DNA of 64,000 bases, from NCBI GenBank assembly GCA_963742035.1, contig CAVUKH010000002.1:124001-188000 (forward strand), written 5' to 3'. The first letter of the stretch is position 1, and each line of letters begins with the position of its first letter. The notes beneath the pieces were generated by a model, which was not told the origin of the DNA, made no database searches, and saw only the letters and a list, made by a program, of their open reading frames with translations. Positions 9,303 to 17,699 of the stretch are shown here, piece by piece. This DNA comes from Bog-473 sp963742035. Its GTDB lineage: Bacteria; Actinomycetota; Acidimicrobiia; Acidimicrobiales; RAAP-2. The position numbers and the translations under genes were made by a program.

Positions 9303-9635
9303 TTAGGCCACGGGCTCCACCACGGTCCACCCCCGACGGCGGAGCTCGATGGCGAGCCGCTCAGCGGGTATCTGACCGAGCACGTCGTCTTGGACCGACC
9401 GCCGCCATATCGGGACCTCGATCGACTTCTCTGCACCCGGATCTGCGTCACGCAATTGAGCGAGGAATGCGTCAGCCTCGGCCCGAGTGAACTTGCCGGC
9501 GGCCTGGCGTTGCGTGAAACCCATCGGGCCGCGTGCGTCGCGAAAGTCGCTGTGACCGGCCTCCTGAAGAAGGGCCAGCAGTTCCTGCACCTGCCTCGCC
9601 GACGCCGGCGGTCCTTGCTGTTGCCCGAATGCCAT
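9303..9635 (-). CDS. Conserved hypothetical protein
   Basis: 110-residue protein starting MAFGQQQGPPASARQVQELLALLQEAGHSD, followed by FRDARGPMGFTQRQAAGKFTRAEADAFLAQL. This resembles a conserved actinobacterial small protein of unknown role that I have seen in many genomes without assignment. It is helical, with a C-terminal RRRGWTVVEP. The ATG at 9635 is preferred over a longer frame to 9776, which overlaps the neighbouring gene and is compositionally poor there. Function unknown. Confidence 0.65.
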   Translation of the reverse strand: MAFGQQQGPPASARQVQELLALLQEAGHSDFRDARGPMGFTQRQAAGKFTRAEADAFLAQLRDADPGAEKSIEVPIWRRSVQDDVLGQIPAERLAIELRRRGWTVVEPVA

Positions 9636-9681
9636 GGGCGCAGTCTTGCCGAAGGGTGCGACAGCGCCAACCGTGGACCGT

Positions 9682-10350
9682 TCAACGGCGCACGCCCAGG
9701 GCTCGCCGAGCGCGCTCAGGCGTGCAGCCCGGGGCCGCCCCGAGGTAGGCGACGATGGCGTTGTCGTCGAGACCATGGGCTTCTCGCAACCCGGTGATCA
9801 ACATGGCCAGGTAGTCCGCGGACGGCTTCCCCGGTGTGACGGCCGACAGGGCCCACGGGGCGGTGAAGGTGACGATCGGCACCCCGTCCCGCTCGCCGAC
9901 GCAGAGAAGGTTCTCGTATCGTCCCGGACCGATCAGTTCGAATGTTCCATCGGTCAGTGCAGTGACGGTGATCGGTGAACGCACCCGGCCGTTCTCCTGC
10001 GCCACCACATCTTCGAACTGCGCCCAGGTGATCAGGTAGGCCCGCGCCAGCGAACGATCCACATCGCTCCGCTCGGTGTCGACGAAGGCCGGCGATCCGC
10101 CCCATCCGGAGGACAGACCGGCGAAGTAGAGGCGGTAGGGGATCTCGAGTGCTGCCGTCGCCAGCGGCGGGTGCGTGTCCCGGGCACCCACGTGCGTATG
10201 GGTGCCTCTTGGTGGGCGTCCTCCCTCTATGTAGCAGGCGAAGCGGTCCGCGCAGAGATTCGACCCGTAGGAGGCGTACCAGACCAACCGTTCCGGCGGG
10301 GCAGGGACCGCGCGTCCGCTGCCTTCAGGCGCCGGGATCTCGGGGTCCAC
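9682..10350 (-). CDS. Gamma-glutamylcyclotransferase-like (GGCT-fold) protein
   Basis: 222 residues from GTG 10350, preceded by GGGAG. The N-terminal YASYGSNLCADRF matches the YGSN substrate-loop signature of GGCT-like proteins. A conserved acidic residue is expected in the middle of the fold, and the protein continues with EIPYRLYFAGLSSGWGGSPAFVD. Family members cyclise gamma-glutamyl compounds or remain uncharacterised; some actinobacterial ones have been labelled histone deacetylase without support. The start overlaps the end of the pentapeptide gene by 26 bases, so the two are probably co-transcribed. Role here unknown. Confidence 0.75.
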   Translation of the reverse strand: MDPEIPAPEGSGRAVPAPPERLVWYASYGSNLCADRFACYIEGGRPPRGTHTHVGARDTHPPLATAALEIPYRLYFAGLSSGWGGSPAFVDTERSDVDRSLARAYLITWAQFEDVVAQENGRVRSPITVTALTDGTFELIGPGRYENLLCVGERDGVPIVTFTAPWALSAVTPGKPSADYLAMLITGLREAHGLDDNAIVAYLGAAPGCTPERARRALGVRR

Positions 10351-11008
10351 GTCTCTCCCGCTCGTCCTCAATGCGAATGCCCAAGCCCGTGAAGACACGG
10401 AGCGCCAACGGCAGCACCTGAGAGCTTTCGATGACGACGTCCCTCATGTATTCGCCGCCCTTGATGTCAACCAGAGAGGAGCCGTGGAATCGAGCCTCCG
10501 GCATCACGACCTGCGAGAAGTCCGCGCCGCTCAGGTCACAATCGAAGAAGCAGGCGGATCTGAGTCGACCGGCCGAGAACTCCGCACCGCGCAGGTTCAC
10601 GTGATCGAACAGGATGTGATCGGCTTCGCTCATTCGAAAGTTCGCACCGTCGAGCTTGCACTCGGTGAAGCTGACATCGTGCATTGCTGTCCGGGCGATC
10701 TGCGCCCCGGACATCCGACAATCGACGAACGCGACGCGCGAGAGCGATGCCTCTTCCAGGTCGGCACCGGAAAAGTCCGCTCCCTCAACCAGGACGTCGA
10801 CAAGTCGAACTCGACCGAGATCCGATCCGACGAAGGCGGCATGGAAGATGTGCGCCTCGGCGAGAGCCATGCCCGCCACACGCTGACCGGAGAAGTCGCC
10901 CCGGACCGACAGTTGCACGAGGTCGTCGTCAGCGGCCGCAATGGTGCCGGCGAAGAGGGGGAGGTCGTCTGGCACCCGCGGGCTCTGAGGACGGCCGGTT
11001 CGGCTCAC
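10325..11008 (-). CDS. Pentapeptide-repeat protein
   Basis: About 227 residues with many A(D/N)LXX-type repeats between residues 30 and 190 (GADFSGADLEEASLSRVAF, KLDGANFRMSEA, NLRGAEFSAGRL, DLSGADFSQVVMPEARF). These predict a right-handed quadrilateral beta-helix. A non-repeat C-terminal tail holds VLPLALRVFTGLGI. The start is uncertain: GTG 11008 or 11011; upstream codons look like read-through of intergenic DNA. Known relatives include DNA-mimic gyrase-protection proteins (MfpA/Qnr), but most pentapeptide proteins have no known role and this one has no clear MfpA features. Co-directional with the GGCT-like gene. Confidence 0.82.
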   Translation of the reverse strand: MSRTGRPQSPRVPDDLPLFAGTIAAADDDLVQLSVRGDFSGQRVAGMALAEAHIFHAAFVGSDLGRVRLVDVLVEGADFSGADLEEASLSRVAFVDCRMSGAQIARTAMHDVSFTECKLDGANFRMSEADHILFDHVNLRGAEFSAGRLRSACFFDCDLSGADFSQVVMPEARFHGSSLVDIKGGEYMRDVVIESSQVLPLALRVFTGLGIRIEDERERRGPRDPGA

Positions 11009-11085
11009 CACCTCTGTGACAGTAAACGTTCCCGCACGGCGATGCCTCCGAGGGCGTGCATCCGCCGGGCCCCCGGGGTGGCGGG

Positions 11086-11781
11086 TCAGTCGGCGACGAG
11101 ATCGTCGGCCTGCTCGGTCCGGGAGTTGGTCGCAGCGGGCTCGGCCAGGCCCAACGCGTTGACGAACAGTGTGACCAGCTGCTCGACACCGAGGTCGAAG
11201 CCGCAATCGACCAGACCCTGCACGAACCACATTTCGGGAAAGCGGTAGGTCATGGCCCCCAACCCGGCCGCGGCGACGGCGGGGTCGAGGCGCGTGTCGG
11301 CCAGTCCGTGTTGCTGCAGGCGCCGGATGGAGTCGGCGATCTGGGCCGACGAGGCATGGTGGCGCTCGTTGCGGGACTCGCGGAGGGTGTCGTCGAAGCG
11401 CGAGACCTGCTCAATCACACCCATGATCCGGGCCTCCTCGCGGTAGCTCTCGAAGTTCCGGCGGATGCCCTCGTGGATGCGCTCGTACGGGGAGGCGGTC
11501 GAATGCGAGTCCAGGATCACGCTGTACAGCGGTTCGCTGAGGCGCTGTTCGACCTCGGCCGCCACCTCTCGAAAGACCTCTTCCTTCGATTCGAAGTAGT
11601 GGTAGAAGGAGCCGTGCGAGAGGCCGGCCCGTTCCGCAATGTCGGAGATCCGGGCGTCCAGGAAACCATCCTGCTCGAAGACCTCTTTGGCCGCTGCGAG
11701 GAGGCGAGCCCGTGTTTCGACACCCTTACGGGACCGGGGCCCGCTCGGTTTGTCGCCGGCTGACGGCGACGGCGTCGACAC
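11086..11781 (-). CDS. TetR-family transcriptional regulator
   Basis: 231-residue TetR repressor. The N-terminal helix-turn-helix (about residues 22-70) contains RARLLAAAKEVFEQDGFLDARISDIAERAGLSHGSFYHYFESKEEVF. The C-terminal ligand domain is helical. GTG 11781 is chosen because GGAGGAG stands 6 bases upstream; an ATG at 11820 has no ribosome site. It follows the DUF35-thiolase gene (stop at 11878) in one transcript. The shared operator GACGTCGATGTCA lies in front of that gene, so this is the best candidate to bind the six-site motif and regulate itself. Ligand unknown, likely an acyl-CoA. Confidence 0.93.
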   Translation of the reverse strand: MSTPSPSAGDKPSGPRSRKGVETRARLLAAAKEVFEQDGFLDARISDIAERAGLSHGSFYHYFESKEEVFREVAAEVEQRLSEPLYSVILDSHSTASPYERIHEGIRRNFESYREEARIMGVIEQVSRFDDTLRESRNERHHASSAQIADSIRRLQQHGLADTRLDPAVAAAGLGAMTYRFPEMWFVQGLVDCGFDLGVEQLVTLFVNALGLAEPAATNSRTEQADDLVAD

Positions 11782-11877
11782 GGCCTTCTCCTCCCCGGCG
11801 GGACCTGGTGACGGTGGCATCAACGCACCGTCGCTCTCGGGAGAAACGGGGTGATGCGCGGCGGGGCCATCATTGGG

Positions 11878-13545
11878 TCAGGCGTCCTTTCGCTGCAGCA
11901 GCAGCACACCCGACGGCGTGCCACCGCCCGACGTGACGACTGCCGTCTTGGCTCCCGCCACCTGACGCTCGCCGGCGTCGTGGCGCAACTGGGTGACCGC
12001 CTCGTACAGGAAACCGAAGCCGTGCGTCCGCCCCTCGGAGAGTTGCCCGCCGTGCGGATTCACCGGGAGCTCGCCGCCGAGGGCGATGCGCCGCCCGCCG
12101 TCGAGCCAGTCGAAGGCCTCGCCGAACCCGCAGAACCCGAGACCCTCCAGCCACGAGATGGCGTTGAACGTGAAGCCGTCGTAGACCAGCGCCACGTCGA
12201 CCTCGGACGGCTGCACGCCGGTCCGGGTCCACAGGTGGGTGGCCTGGCCGATGACCTGTGGCTCGTGGGTCAGTGTGTCCTGGTCCCATGAGACGCGCTC
12301 GAGGATCTGCGTCCCCACCGCTTCGATGCGCACGGCGGGGTGGGGGAGGTCGTCGGCCACCGACGCCGAAGAGACGATGACGGCGATGGACCCGTCGCAG
12401 GGGACATCGCAGTCGAAGAGCCCGAAGGGCGACGTGATGGGGCGCGCCGAGAGGTAGTCGTCCATGGTCATGGGGTCCCGGTAGATGGCAACCGGGTTCA
12501 GGGCCGCATTCCGTCGTCCGTTCACCGCGATGAGTCCGAGCATCTCGCGCGGAGCGCCGTAGCGGTGCAGGTACTGGTTGGCGTTCATGCCGATCCAGTT
12601 GGCGGCGGACATGGCCCCGAAGGGCGCACGCCATTCACGAAAGGGGCCCGAGACGCGCTCGGCCCGGCGCGGCCGTCCGGATGCGTCTCCCATTGACGGC
12701 CCGGCCGCTCGCGCGGCCAGGGTGGCGAAGGTCGACTCCCACACGGTGCGGAAGCAGAGCACGTGGCGGCAGAGCCCTGAGGCGACCGCCAGGGCGGCGG
12801 CAATCACCGCACCACCCGGACCGGGCAGGTCGCCGCCGCCGTTGGTCCAGGTCGGGTGGATGCGCAGGGCCTCTTCAATGGCGGTGACCCCGCCCTCGCT
12901 CATCCCGCCGCCGCTCGCCCCGGGGTACGTCGACAGGCCGTCAATGTCGTCCAACGTCAGCCCCGCGTCGGCGATCGCGGCCAGGCTGGCGTCGACGGCC
13001 AGCGAGAGCGGGTCGACCATGAGCCGCCGACCGAAGGTGGAGCGGCCGATGCCACTCAGGACGGCCCGGTGCTCGAAGCGCTCGTCACCGAGGGGCGCGC
13101 GGGGGAGGGGCCGCACCGGATCCGCGACGCGGTCGACCGGGTCGACCGAGCCCGTCAGGGCGAAGAGCGGCAGCCACACGTCTTCCTGCTCGAGGAACTG
13201 GACCGTGACCTCCTGACCGATGTGGACATCTCCCGGATCGCAACCCACGATGTTCGTCGTGAGGTGCACGCGGGGATCCTCCGTGAGCGCGACGTTCGCG
13301 ATCACATACGGCGGGTCGAGGTCCGGCAGCCAGCGGTGGGAGTTGACCGTGAAGCCGACGATGGTGCCGCGTCCCGAGACTGCGGTGGGCTTCGACGACC
13401 GGCTCCGGCAGTAGGGACAGATGGGTACCGGGGGATGGACCAGCTCACCGCAGTCGCTGCAGCCCTGAATGCGGAGGGTGCCGTCGGCGCCGGACGTCCA
13501 GAACCAGTCGTTGGCCGGGGTCAGCTCGGGGAGTGGCCGCATCAT
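11878..13545 (-). CDS. DUF35 OB-fold/zinc-ribbon fused to SCP-x-type thiolase (Ltp-like)
   Basis: 555 residues from ATG 13545. Residues 15-130 form a DUF35 unit: a rubredoxin-like zinc ribbon with CSDC (29-32) and CPYC (43-46), then an OB fold. Residues about 150-555 form a thiolase-fold lipid-transfer-type domain with NPHGGQLSEG near the C-terminus. A canonical nucleophilic Cys is not evident, as in Ltp-type proteins. In steroid side-chain degradation Ltp2 and a separate DUF35 domain act together as a retro-aldolase releasing propionyl-CoA. Here both are one chain, so retro-aldol cleavage is a better guess than thiolysis. Operon with TetR downstream. Confidence 0.87.
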   Translation of the reverse strand: MMRPLPELTPANDWFWTSGADGTLRIQGCSDCGELVHPPVPICPYCRSRSSKPTAVSGRGTIVGFTVNSHRWLPDLDPPYVIANVALTEDPRVHLTTNIVGCDPGDVHIGQEVTVQFLEQEDVWLPLFALTGSVDPVDRVADPVRPLPRAPLGDERFEHRAVLSGIGRSTFGRRLMVDPLSLAVDASLAAIADAGLTLDDIDGLSTYPGASGGGMSEGGVTAIEEALRIHPTWTNGGGDLPGPGGAVIAAALAVASGLCRHVLCFRTVWESTFATLAARAAGPSMGDASGRPRRAERVSGPFREWRAPFGAMSAANWIGMNANQYLHRYGAPREMLGLIAVNGRRNAALNPVAIYRDPMTMDDYLSARPITSPFGLFDCDVPCDGSIAVIVSSASVADDLPHPAVRIEAVGTQILERVSWDQDTLTHEPQVIGQATHLWTRTGVQPSEVDVALVYDGFTFNAISWLEGLGFCGFGEAFDWLDGGRRIALGGELPVNPHGGQLSEGRTHGFGFLYEAVTQLRHDAGERQVAGAKTAVVTSGGGTPSGVLLLQRKDA

Positions 13546-13568
13546 CGGGCCCCGGGGCCGGCTCCAGT

Positions 13569-13590
13569 ATTGACATCGACGTCGCAATCG
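13569..13590 (-). promoter_or_regulatory. TetR-type operator, site B, between divergent genes
   Basis: Read on the minus strand, the core GACGTCGATGTCA occupies 13583-13571 and is followed by ATACT. It lies 24 bases upstream of the DUF35-thiolase start and about 150 bases upstream of the divergent semialdehyde dehydrogenase. No clear -35/-10 pair was found on either strand, so this is an operator call only, based on identity with the other five sites. Confidence 0.5.
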
Positions 13591-13735
13591 AACACGGTCG
13601 ACATGTTACGCGCCCGGACCATTGTTGCCAGAGACCGTCATCGGCCGGGCCCAGACCCCCTGGGTGGCCCGCAGAACCCTCCTCCCCGAGCCCCGGGAAC
13701 GCCGGTGTTCGGGGCTCCCCGTAAGATCCCGCCGA

Positions 13736-15241
13736 GTGACTTCATCCTCCACGGACCTGAAACAGATCGGGCATTGGATCGATGGTCGCGCCGTCCCTGG
13801 CGCCTCCGGGCGGACCGCGCCCGTCTACGACCCGGCCCGGGGAGTCCAGTCCGCCGAGGTTGCGCTCGCCTCTTCGGCCGAGGTCGACGCGGTCGTGGCA
13901 TCGGCCGTCCGGGCGTCCCACGAGTGGCGCTTCTCTTCGCTCACCCGGCGGGCCAGCCTGCTGTTCCGCCTGCGCGAGCTGCTCCATGCCAGCCGTGAGG
14001 AGCTCGCCGCCGCCGTCACGTCCGAGCACGGCAAGGTCCTCGAGGACGCGCGCGGCGAGGTGGCGCGCGGCATCGAGAACGTCGAGTTCGCCTGTGGGGT
14101 CCCGAACCTCCTCAAGGGATCGTCCAACTCGGAGGTCTCGACCGGGGTCGATATCCGTACGGTGCTCGAGCCCGTGGGGGTGGTCGCCGGCATCACGCCC
14201 TTCAACTTCCCCATCATGGTGCCGTTGTGGATGATGGCCAACGCCATCGCCTGTGGGAATTGCTTCGTGCTCAAGCCGTCCGAGAAGGACCCATCCGCCT
14301 CGCTGGTGCTGGCCGACATTGTGCAACGGTCGGGTTTCCCCGACGGGGTCTTCAGTGTGGTGCAGGGTGATCGCGAGGCGGTCGAGGCTCTGCTGGCGCA
14401 TCCCGACGTGGCGGCTCTCTCCTTCGTGGGCAGCACCCCGGTGGCGCGCCACATCTACGAGTCAGGGACGCGGCACGGCAAGCGGGTCCAGGCCCTCGGT
14501 GGCGCCAAGAACCACATGATCGTGATGCCCGACGCCGACATCGACGCGGCCGCCGATGCCGCGGTCTCCGCCGCCTACGGGTCGGCGGGCGAACGGTGCA
14601 TGGCCATTTCGGTGGTGGTTGCGGTGGGACCGGTGGCAGATCCTCTCGTCGACGCCATCGCCAGCCGGATTCCCGACGTCGTCGTCGGTGCCGGCGACGA
14701 CGACGCGTCCATGATGGGCCCGCTGATCACTGCGGAGCACCGCGACCGTGTGCGGTCCTACGTCGACCACGCTGCCGATGAGGGAGCCAGCGTCGTGGTC
14801 GATGGTGCGCGCGCCGCACCCGAGGTTGGGTTCTTCGTCGGGTGCTCGCTCCTCGACGACGTGAAGCCCGGTATGCGCGTCTATGACGACGAAGTCTTCG
14901 GTCCCGTGCTCAGCGTGGTGCGCGTCCCGAATTTCGACGAGGCACTCACCCTCGTCAACGACAACCCCTACGGCAACGGCACGGCGCTGTTCACCCGGGA
15001 CGGCGGCATCGCGCGGCGTTTCGAACGGGAGGTCGAGGTCGGGATGGTCGGCATCAACGTGCCCGTCCCGGTGCCGGTGGCGTCACATTCCTTCGGTGGT
15101 TGGAAGGCCTCCATCTTCGGGGACTCGTCCATCTACGGCCCGGACGGGATCCGCTTCTACACGCGACCCAAGGTCGTCACCTCTCGATGGCCCGACCCGG
15201 GCCCGACAAGTATGGAGCTGCACTTTCCGACGAATCGTTGA
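13736..15241 (+). CDS. mmsA: CoA-acylating methylmalonate-semialdehyde dehydrogenase-type enzyme
   Basis: 501-residue ALDH of the MMSDH branch: oxidises a semialdehyde (classically methylmalonate or malonate semialdehyde) with NAD+ and CoA, giving propionyl- or acetyl-CoA. Catalytic Cys288 sits in GERCMA. The general-base Glu of ordinary ALDHs is replaced in ALGGAKNH (253-260), the hallmark of the CoA-dependent branch. FNFP (157-160) and the late FGGWK strand match MmsA. GTG 13736 start gives the normal N-terminus. Divergent from the DUF35-thiolase. With the 3-hydroxyisobutyrate-type dehydrogenase at 37076 it would complete the lower valine/isobutyrate route. Confidence 0.92.
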   Translation: MTSSSTDLKQIGHWIDGRAVPGASGRTAPVYDPARGVQSAEVALASSAEVDAVVASAVRASHEWRFSSLTRRASLLFRLRELLHASREELAAAVTSEHGKVLEDARGEVARGIENVEFACGVPNLLKGSSNSEVSTGVDIRTVLEPVGVVAGITPFNFPIMVPLWMMANAIACGNCFVLKPSEKDPSASLVLADIVQRSGFPDGVFSVVQGDREAVEALLAHPDVAALSFVGSTPVARHIYESGTRHGKRVQALGGAKNHMIVMPDADIDAAADAAVSAAYGSAGERCMAISVVVAVGPVADPLVDAIASRIPDVVVGAGDDDASMMGPLITAEHRDRVRSYVDHAADEGASVVVDGARAAPEVGFFVGCSLLDDVKPGMRVYDDEVFGPVLSVVRVPNFDEALTLVNDNPYGNGTALFTRDGGIARRFEREVEVGMVGINVPVPVPVASHSFGGWKASIFGDSSIYGPDGIRFYTRPKVVTSRWPDPGPTSMELHFPTNR

Positions 15242-15346
15242 GGGATTCGAGGCGCGCGCGCACGGCGCGACGTAGACTCGAGAAAAGCTCCGTGAGCTGG
15301 TTGTTTGTTCTGTCGTGGGGCGGCGGCGTCGCCGAGATCTATGACA

Positions 15347-15382
15347 TTGACGTCATAGTCAAAAAGGCCTATTCTTGGCACC
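15347..15382 (+). promoter_or_regulatory. Leaderless promoter with TetR-type operator, site C
   Basis: -35 TTGACG (15347-15352), a 17-base spacer and -10 TATTCT (15370-15375). The expected start of transcription, 7-8 bases further on, coincides with the A of the ATG at 15383. The core GACGTCATAGTCA (15349-15361) overlaps the -35 box and spacer, and TGAC (15342-15345) adds the outer half-site also seen at site A. No ribosome site precedes the ATG, which agrees with a leaderless mRNA. Sequence features seen; start site inferred. Confidence 0.72.
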
Positions 15383-16582
15383 ATGCCGAAGGTTTGCGAT
15401 TTCCCCGTCTTTGACGCCGACAACCACTTCTACGAGACCCGGGACTCGTTCACGAGGCACCTCCCGGATCGGTACAAGGGCGCCATCGACTACGTCGAGC
15501 TGCGCGGTCGCACGAAGATCATGATCCGCGGCACAGTCAGCGAGTACATCCCGAACCCGACCTTCGAGGTCGTGGCCCGACCGGGTGCCCAGGAGGAGTA
15601 CTTCCGCAGCGGGAACCCCGAGGGGAAGTCGTACCGCGAGGTCATCGGTGAGCCCATGCGGAGCATTCCGGCCTTCCAGTACCCGGCGCCCCGCATTGAG
15701 ATCATGAACGAGCTGGGCGTCGACCGGTCGCTCATGTTCCCCACGTTGGCGAGCCTGCTCGAGGAGCGCATGCGCGACGACCCCGAGCTGACGCACGCGG
15801 CGATCCACTCGTTGAACGAGTGGATGTACGAGGAGTGGCAGTTCAACTACGAAGATCGGATCTTCGCCACGCCGGTCATCACGCTCCCGATCGTCGAGAA
15901 GGCGATCCAGGAGCTCGAGTGGGCGGTGGAGCGCGGAGCGAAGACGGTGCTGATCCGTCCCGCACCCGTCCCGGGCTACCGCGGCTCGCGTAGTTTCGGC
16001 TATCCCGAATTCGACCCCTTCTGGCAGGCCGTGGTGGATGCCGACATCCTCGTGTCGATGCACTCCTCGGACAGTGGCTACGCCCGATACACGAGCGACT
16101 GGACCGGTCCGAGTGAGATGCTGCCCTTCCGGCTCGACTCCTTCACCTACATGACCGGCGGCCATCGGCCGATTCAGGACACCATGGCTGCATTCGTCTG
16201 CCACGGCGTCTTCGCCCGCTTCCCCGACCTCCGGGTGGCCTCTATCGAGGCCGGGGGGGAATGGATCAGAGGGTTCGTCAACCACCTCGGCGACACGTAC
16301 AAGAAGATGCCGAACGCCTTCGACGGCGACCCCGTCGAGCAGTTCAAGCACAACGTCTACGTGAGCCCGTTCCACGAGGACGACCTGGGCGAGGTCATCG
16401 ACGTGATCGGCGCCGACCACGTCCTGTTCGGTTCGGACTACCCGCACCCCGAGGGCCTGGCCGAGCCGTGCACCTACGTCGACCACCTTCCCGAAGGGCT
16501 CTCCGACGAGGACGTGCGCAACATCATGGGCGGCAATCTGGCCCGGATCATGCGGGTCGAGCAGGTCGCGGCCGCGGTCTGA
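15383..16582 (+). CDS. Amidohydrolase-2 family metal-dependent hydrolase
   Basis: 399 residues, amidohydrolase-2 TIM barrel. N-terminal VFDADNHFYE carries the Asp/His metal site; a mid-protein histidine (SMHSSDSGY), EAGGEW and the C-terminal GSDYPHPEGL complete the barrel. Roughly 55-60% identical by eye to the 59618 protein (shared IPNPTF, RPGA.EE, LIRPAPVPGYRG), so the two are paralogues about 44 kb apart. Leaderless start (see site C). Family members hydrolyse, hydrate or decarboxylate ring-derived acids; substrate here unknown. Its operator predicts co-regulation with the acyl-CoA genes. Confidence 0.9.
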   Translation: MPKVCDFPVFDADNHFYETRDSFTRHLPDRYKGAIDYVELRGRTKIMIRGTVSEYIPNPTFEVVARPGAQEEYFRSGNPEGKSYREVIGEPMRSIPAFQYPAPRIEIMNELGVDRSLMFPTLASLLEERMRDDPELTHAAIHSLNEWMYEEWQFNYEDRIFATPVITLPIVEKAIQELEWAVERGAKTVLIRPAPVPGYRGSRSFGYPEFDPFWQAVVDADILVSMHSSDSGYARYTSDWTGPSEMLPFRLDSFTYMTGGHRPIQDTMAAFVCHGVFARFPDLRVASIEAGGEWIRGFVNHLGDTYKKMPNAFDGDPVEQFKHNVYVSPFHEDDLGEVIDVIGADHVLFGSDYPHPEGLAEPCTYVDHLPEGLSDEDVRNIMGGNLARIMRVEQVAAAV

Positions 16583-16716
16583 CCCGGGTCAGTGCTCCGC
16601 ACGGCCGCAGCCGCGCCGGGGCCCGACGTCACCCCCATCACCAAGGTGCACCGGGCAATTTCTAACAGTAGGGTCACTTCGGCAACGACTTGCCGCACTC
16701 GTCAAGGAGCCTCCGC

Positions 16717-17625
16717 ATGACTGACTACAAATTCGTGACGTATGAGACGCTCGACTCGGGGAAGGTGGCGCGCATCATGCTCAACCGTCCCGAGGCTCGC
16801 AACGCCCAGAACCGTGGACTGCTCGTCGAGCTGAACGACGCGTTCCTCGAGGCGGAGTCGGACGACGAGGTCCGTGTGGTCATTTTGGGCGGCATGGGTC
16901 CGATGTTCTCCTCGGGACACGACATGGGCTCCAAGGTGTCCATGGAGGAAGGCATGCCGGGGCCCAACCAGCACTACACCCGCAAGATCAACGGCGCGAC
17001 GCGCAAGGGCGCCGAGAGCCTCATGCTCCAGGAGTGGCACTACTACTTCGAGAACACGCGGCGGTGGCGCAATCTGCGCAAAATAACCATCGGGCAGGCG
17101 CACGGGGATGTCTACGCAGCCGGGCTGATGCTGCTGTGGGCCTGCGACCTCATCGTCTGCGCCGAGGGGACACGCTTCGCCGACGTCGTGGGGACCCGCC
17201 TGGGCATGTGCGGCACGGAGTACTTCGCCCACCCGTGGGAGTTCGGCCCGCGCAAGGCGAAGGAGCTGCTCCTGACCGGCGACTCCATCGACGCCGAGGA
17301 GGCGCACGGCCTCGGCATGGTCAGCAAGATCTTTCCCGCCGAGGACCTCACGCAGCGGACCGAGGAGTTCGCCGAACGGATCGCCGTGCTGCCCTCGGTC
17401 ACGTCATTGCTGGTCAAGGAGGCCGTGAACCAGAGCGTCGACAACATGGGGTTCTACAACGCGCTCAATGCCTGCTTCACCCTGCACGAGCTCAACCACT
17501 CGCACTGGGCCCAGGTCAACGACGACGGCTACCCCGTGGCCAAGGAGGACAGCGGGCTCCCGAACTGGAAGGACGCGCCGCCGATCGTCCCCGCCGTCAA
17601 GGACAAGGTCCGAGCCGACTCCTGA
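16717..17625 (+). CDS. Enoyl-CoA hydratase/isomerase (crotonase) family protein
   Basis: 302-residue crotonase-fold protein that would hydrate or isomerise an enoyl-CoA. The opening VARIMLNRPEARNAQNRGLLVELNDAF is typical, followed by the oxyanion-hole region SSGHDMGSK and the longer insert expected for the 300-residue subgroup. ATG 16717 is supported by AAGGAG. It lies 134 bases after the amidohydrolase and upstream of the double-TetR gene. Crotonase catalytic glutamates cannot be assigned with confidence by eye. Confidence 0.92.
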   Translation: MTDYKFVTYETLDSGKVARIMLNRPEARNAQNRGLLVELNDAFLEAESDDEVRVVILGGMGPMFSSGHDMGSKVSMEEGMPGPNQHYTRKINGATRKGAESLMLQEWHYYFENTRRWRNLRKITIGQAHGDVYAAGLMLLWACDLIVCAEGTRFADVVGTRLGMCGTEYFAHPWEFGPRKAKELLLTGDSIDAEEAHGLGMVSKIFPAEDLTQRTEEFAERIAVLPSVTSLLVKEAVNQSVDNMGFYNALNACFTLHELNHSHWAQVNDDGYPVAKEDSGLPNWKDAPPIVPAVKDKVRADS

Positions 17626-17699
17626 CGGCACGCGGTACCGGTGACACCCGCGGGTGACCGGTGGCGGGTGGCCCTTCGCAGCGCGAGCGAGGTTCTGAC

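Noticed and set aside
13736..15241. Reading this gene as an ordinary NAD-dependent aldehyde dehydrogenase
   Set aside because: The general-base Glu motif ELGGK is replaced by ALGGAKNH, which marks the CoA-acylating MMSDH branch.
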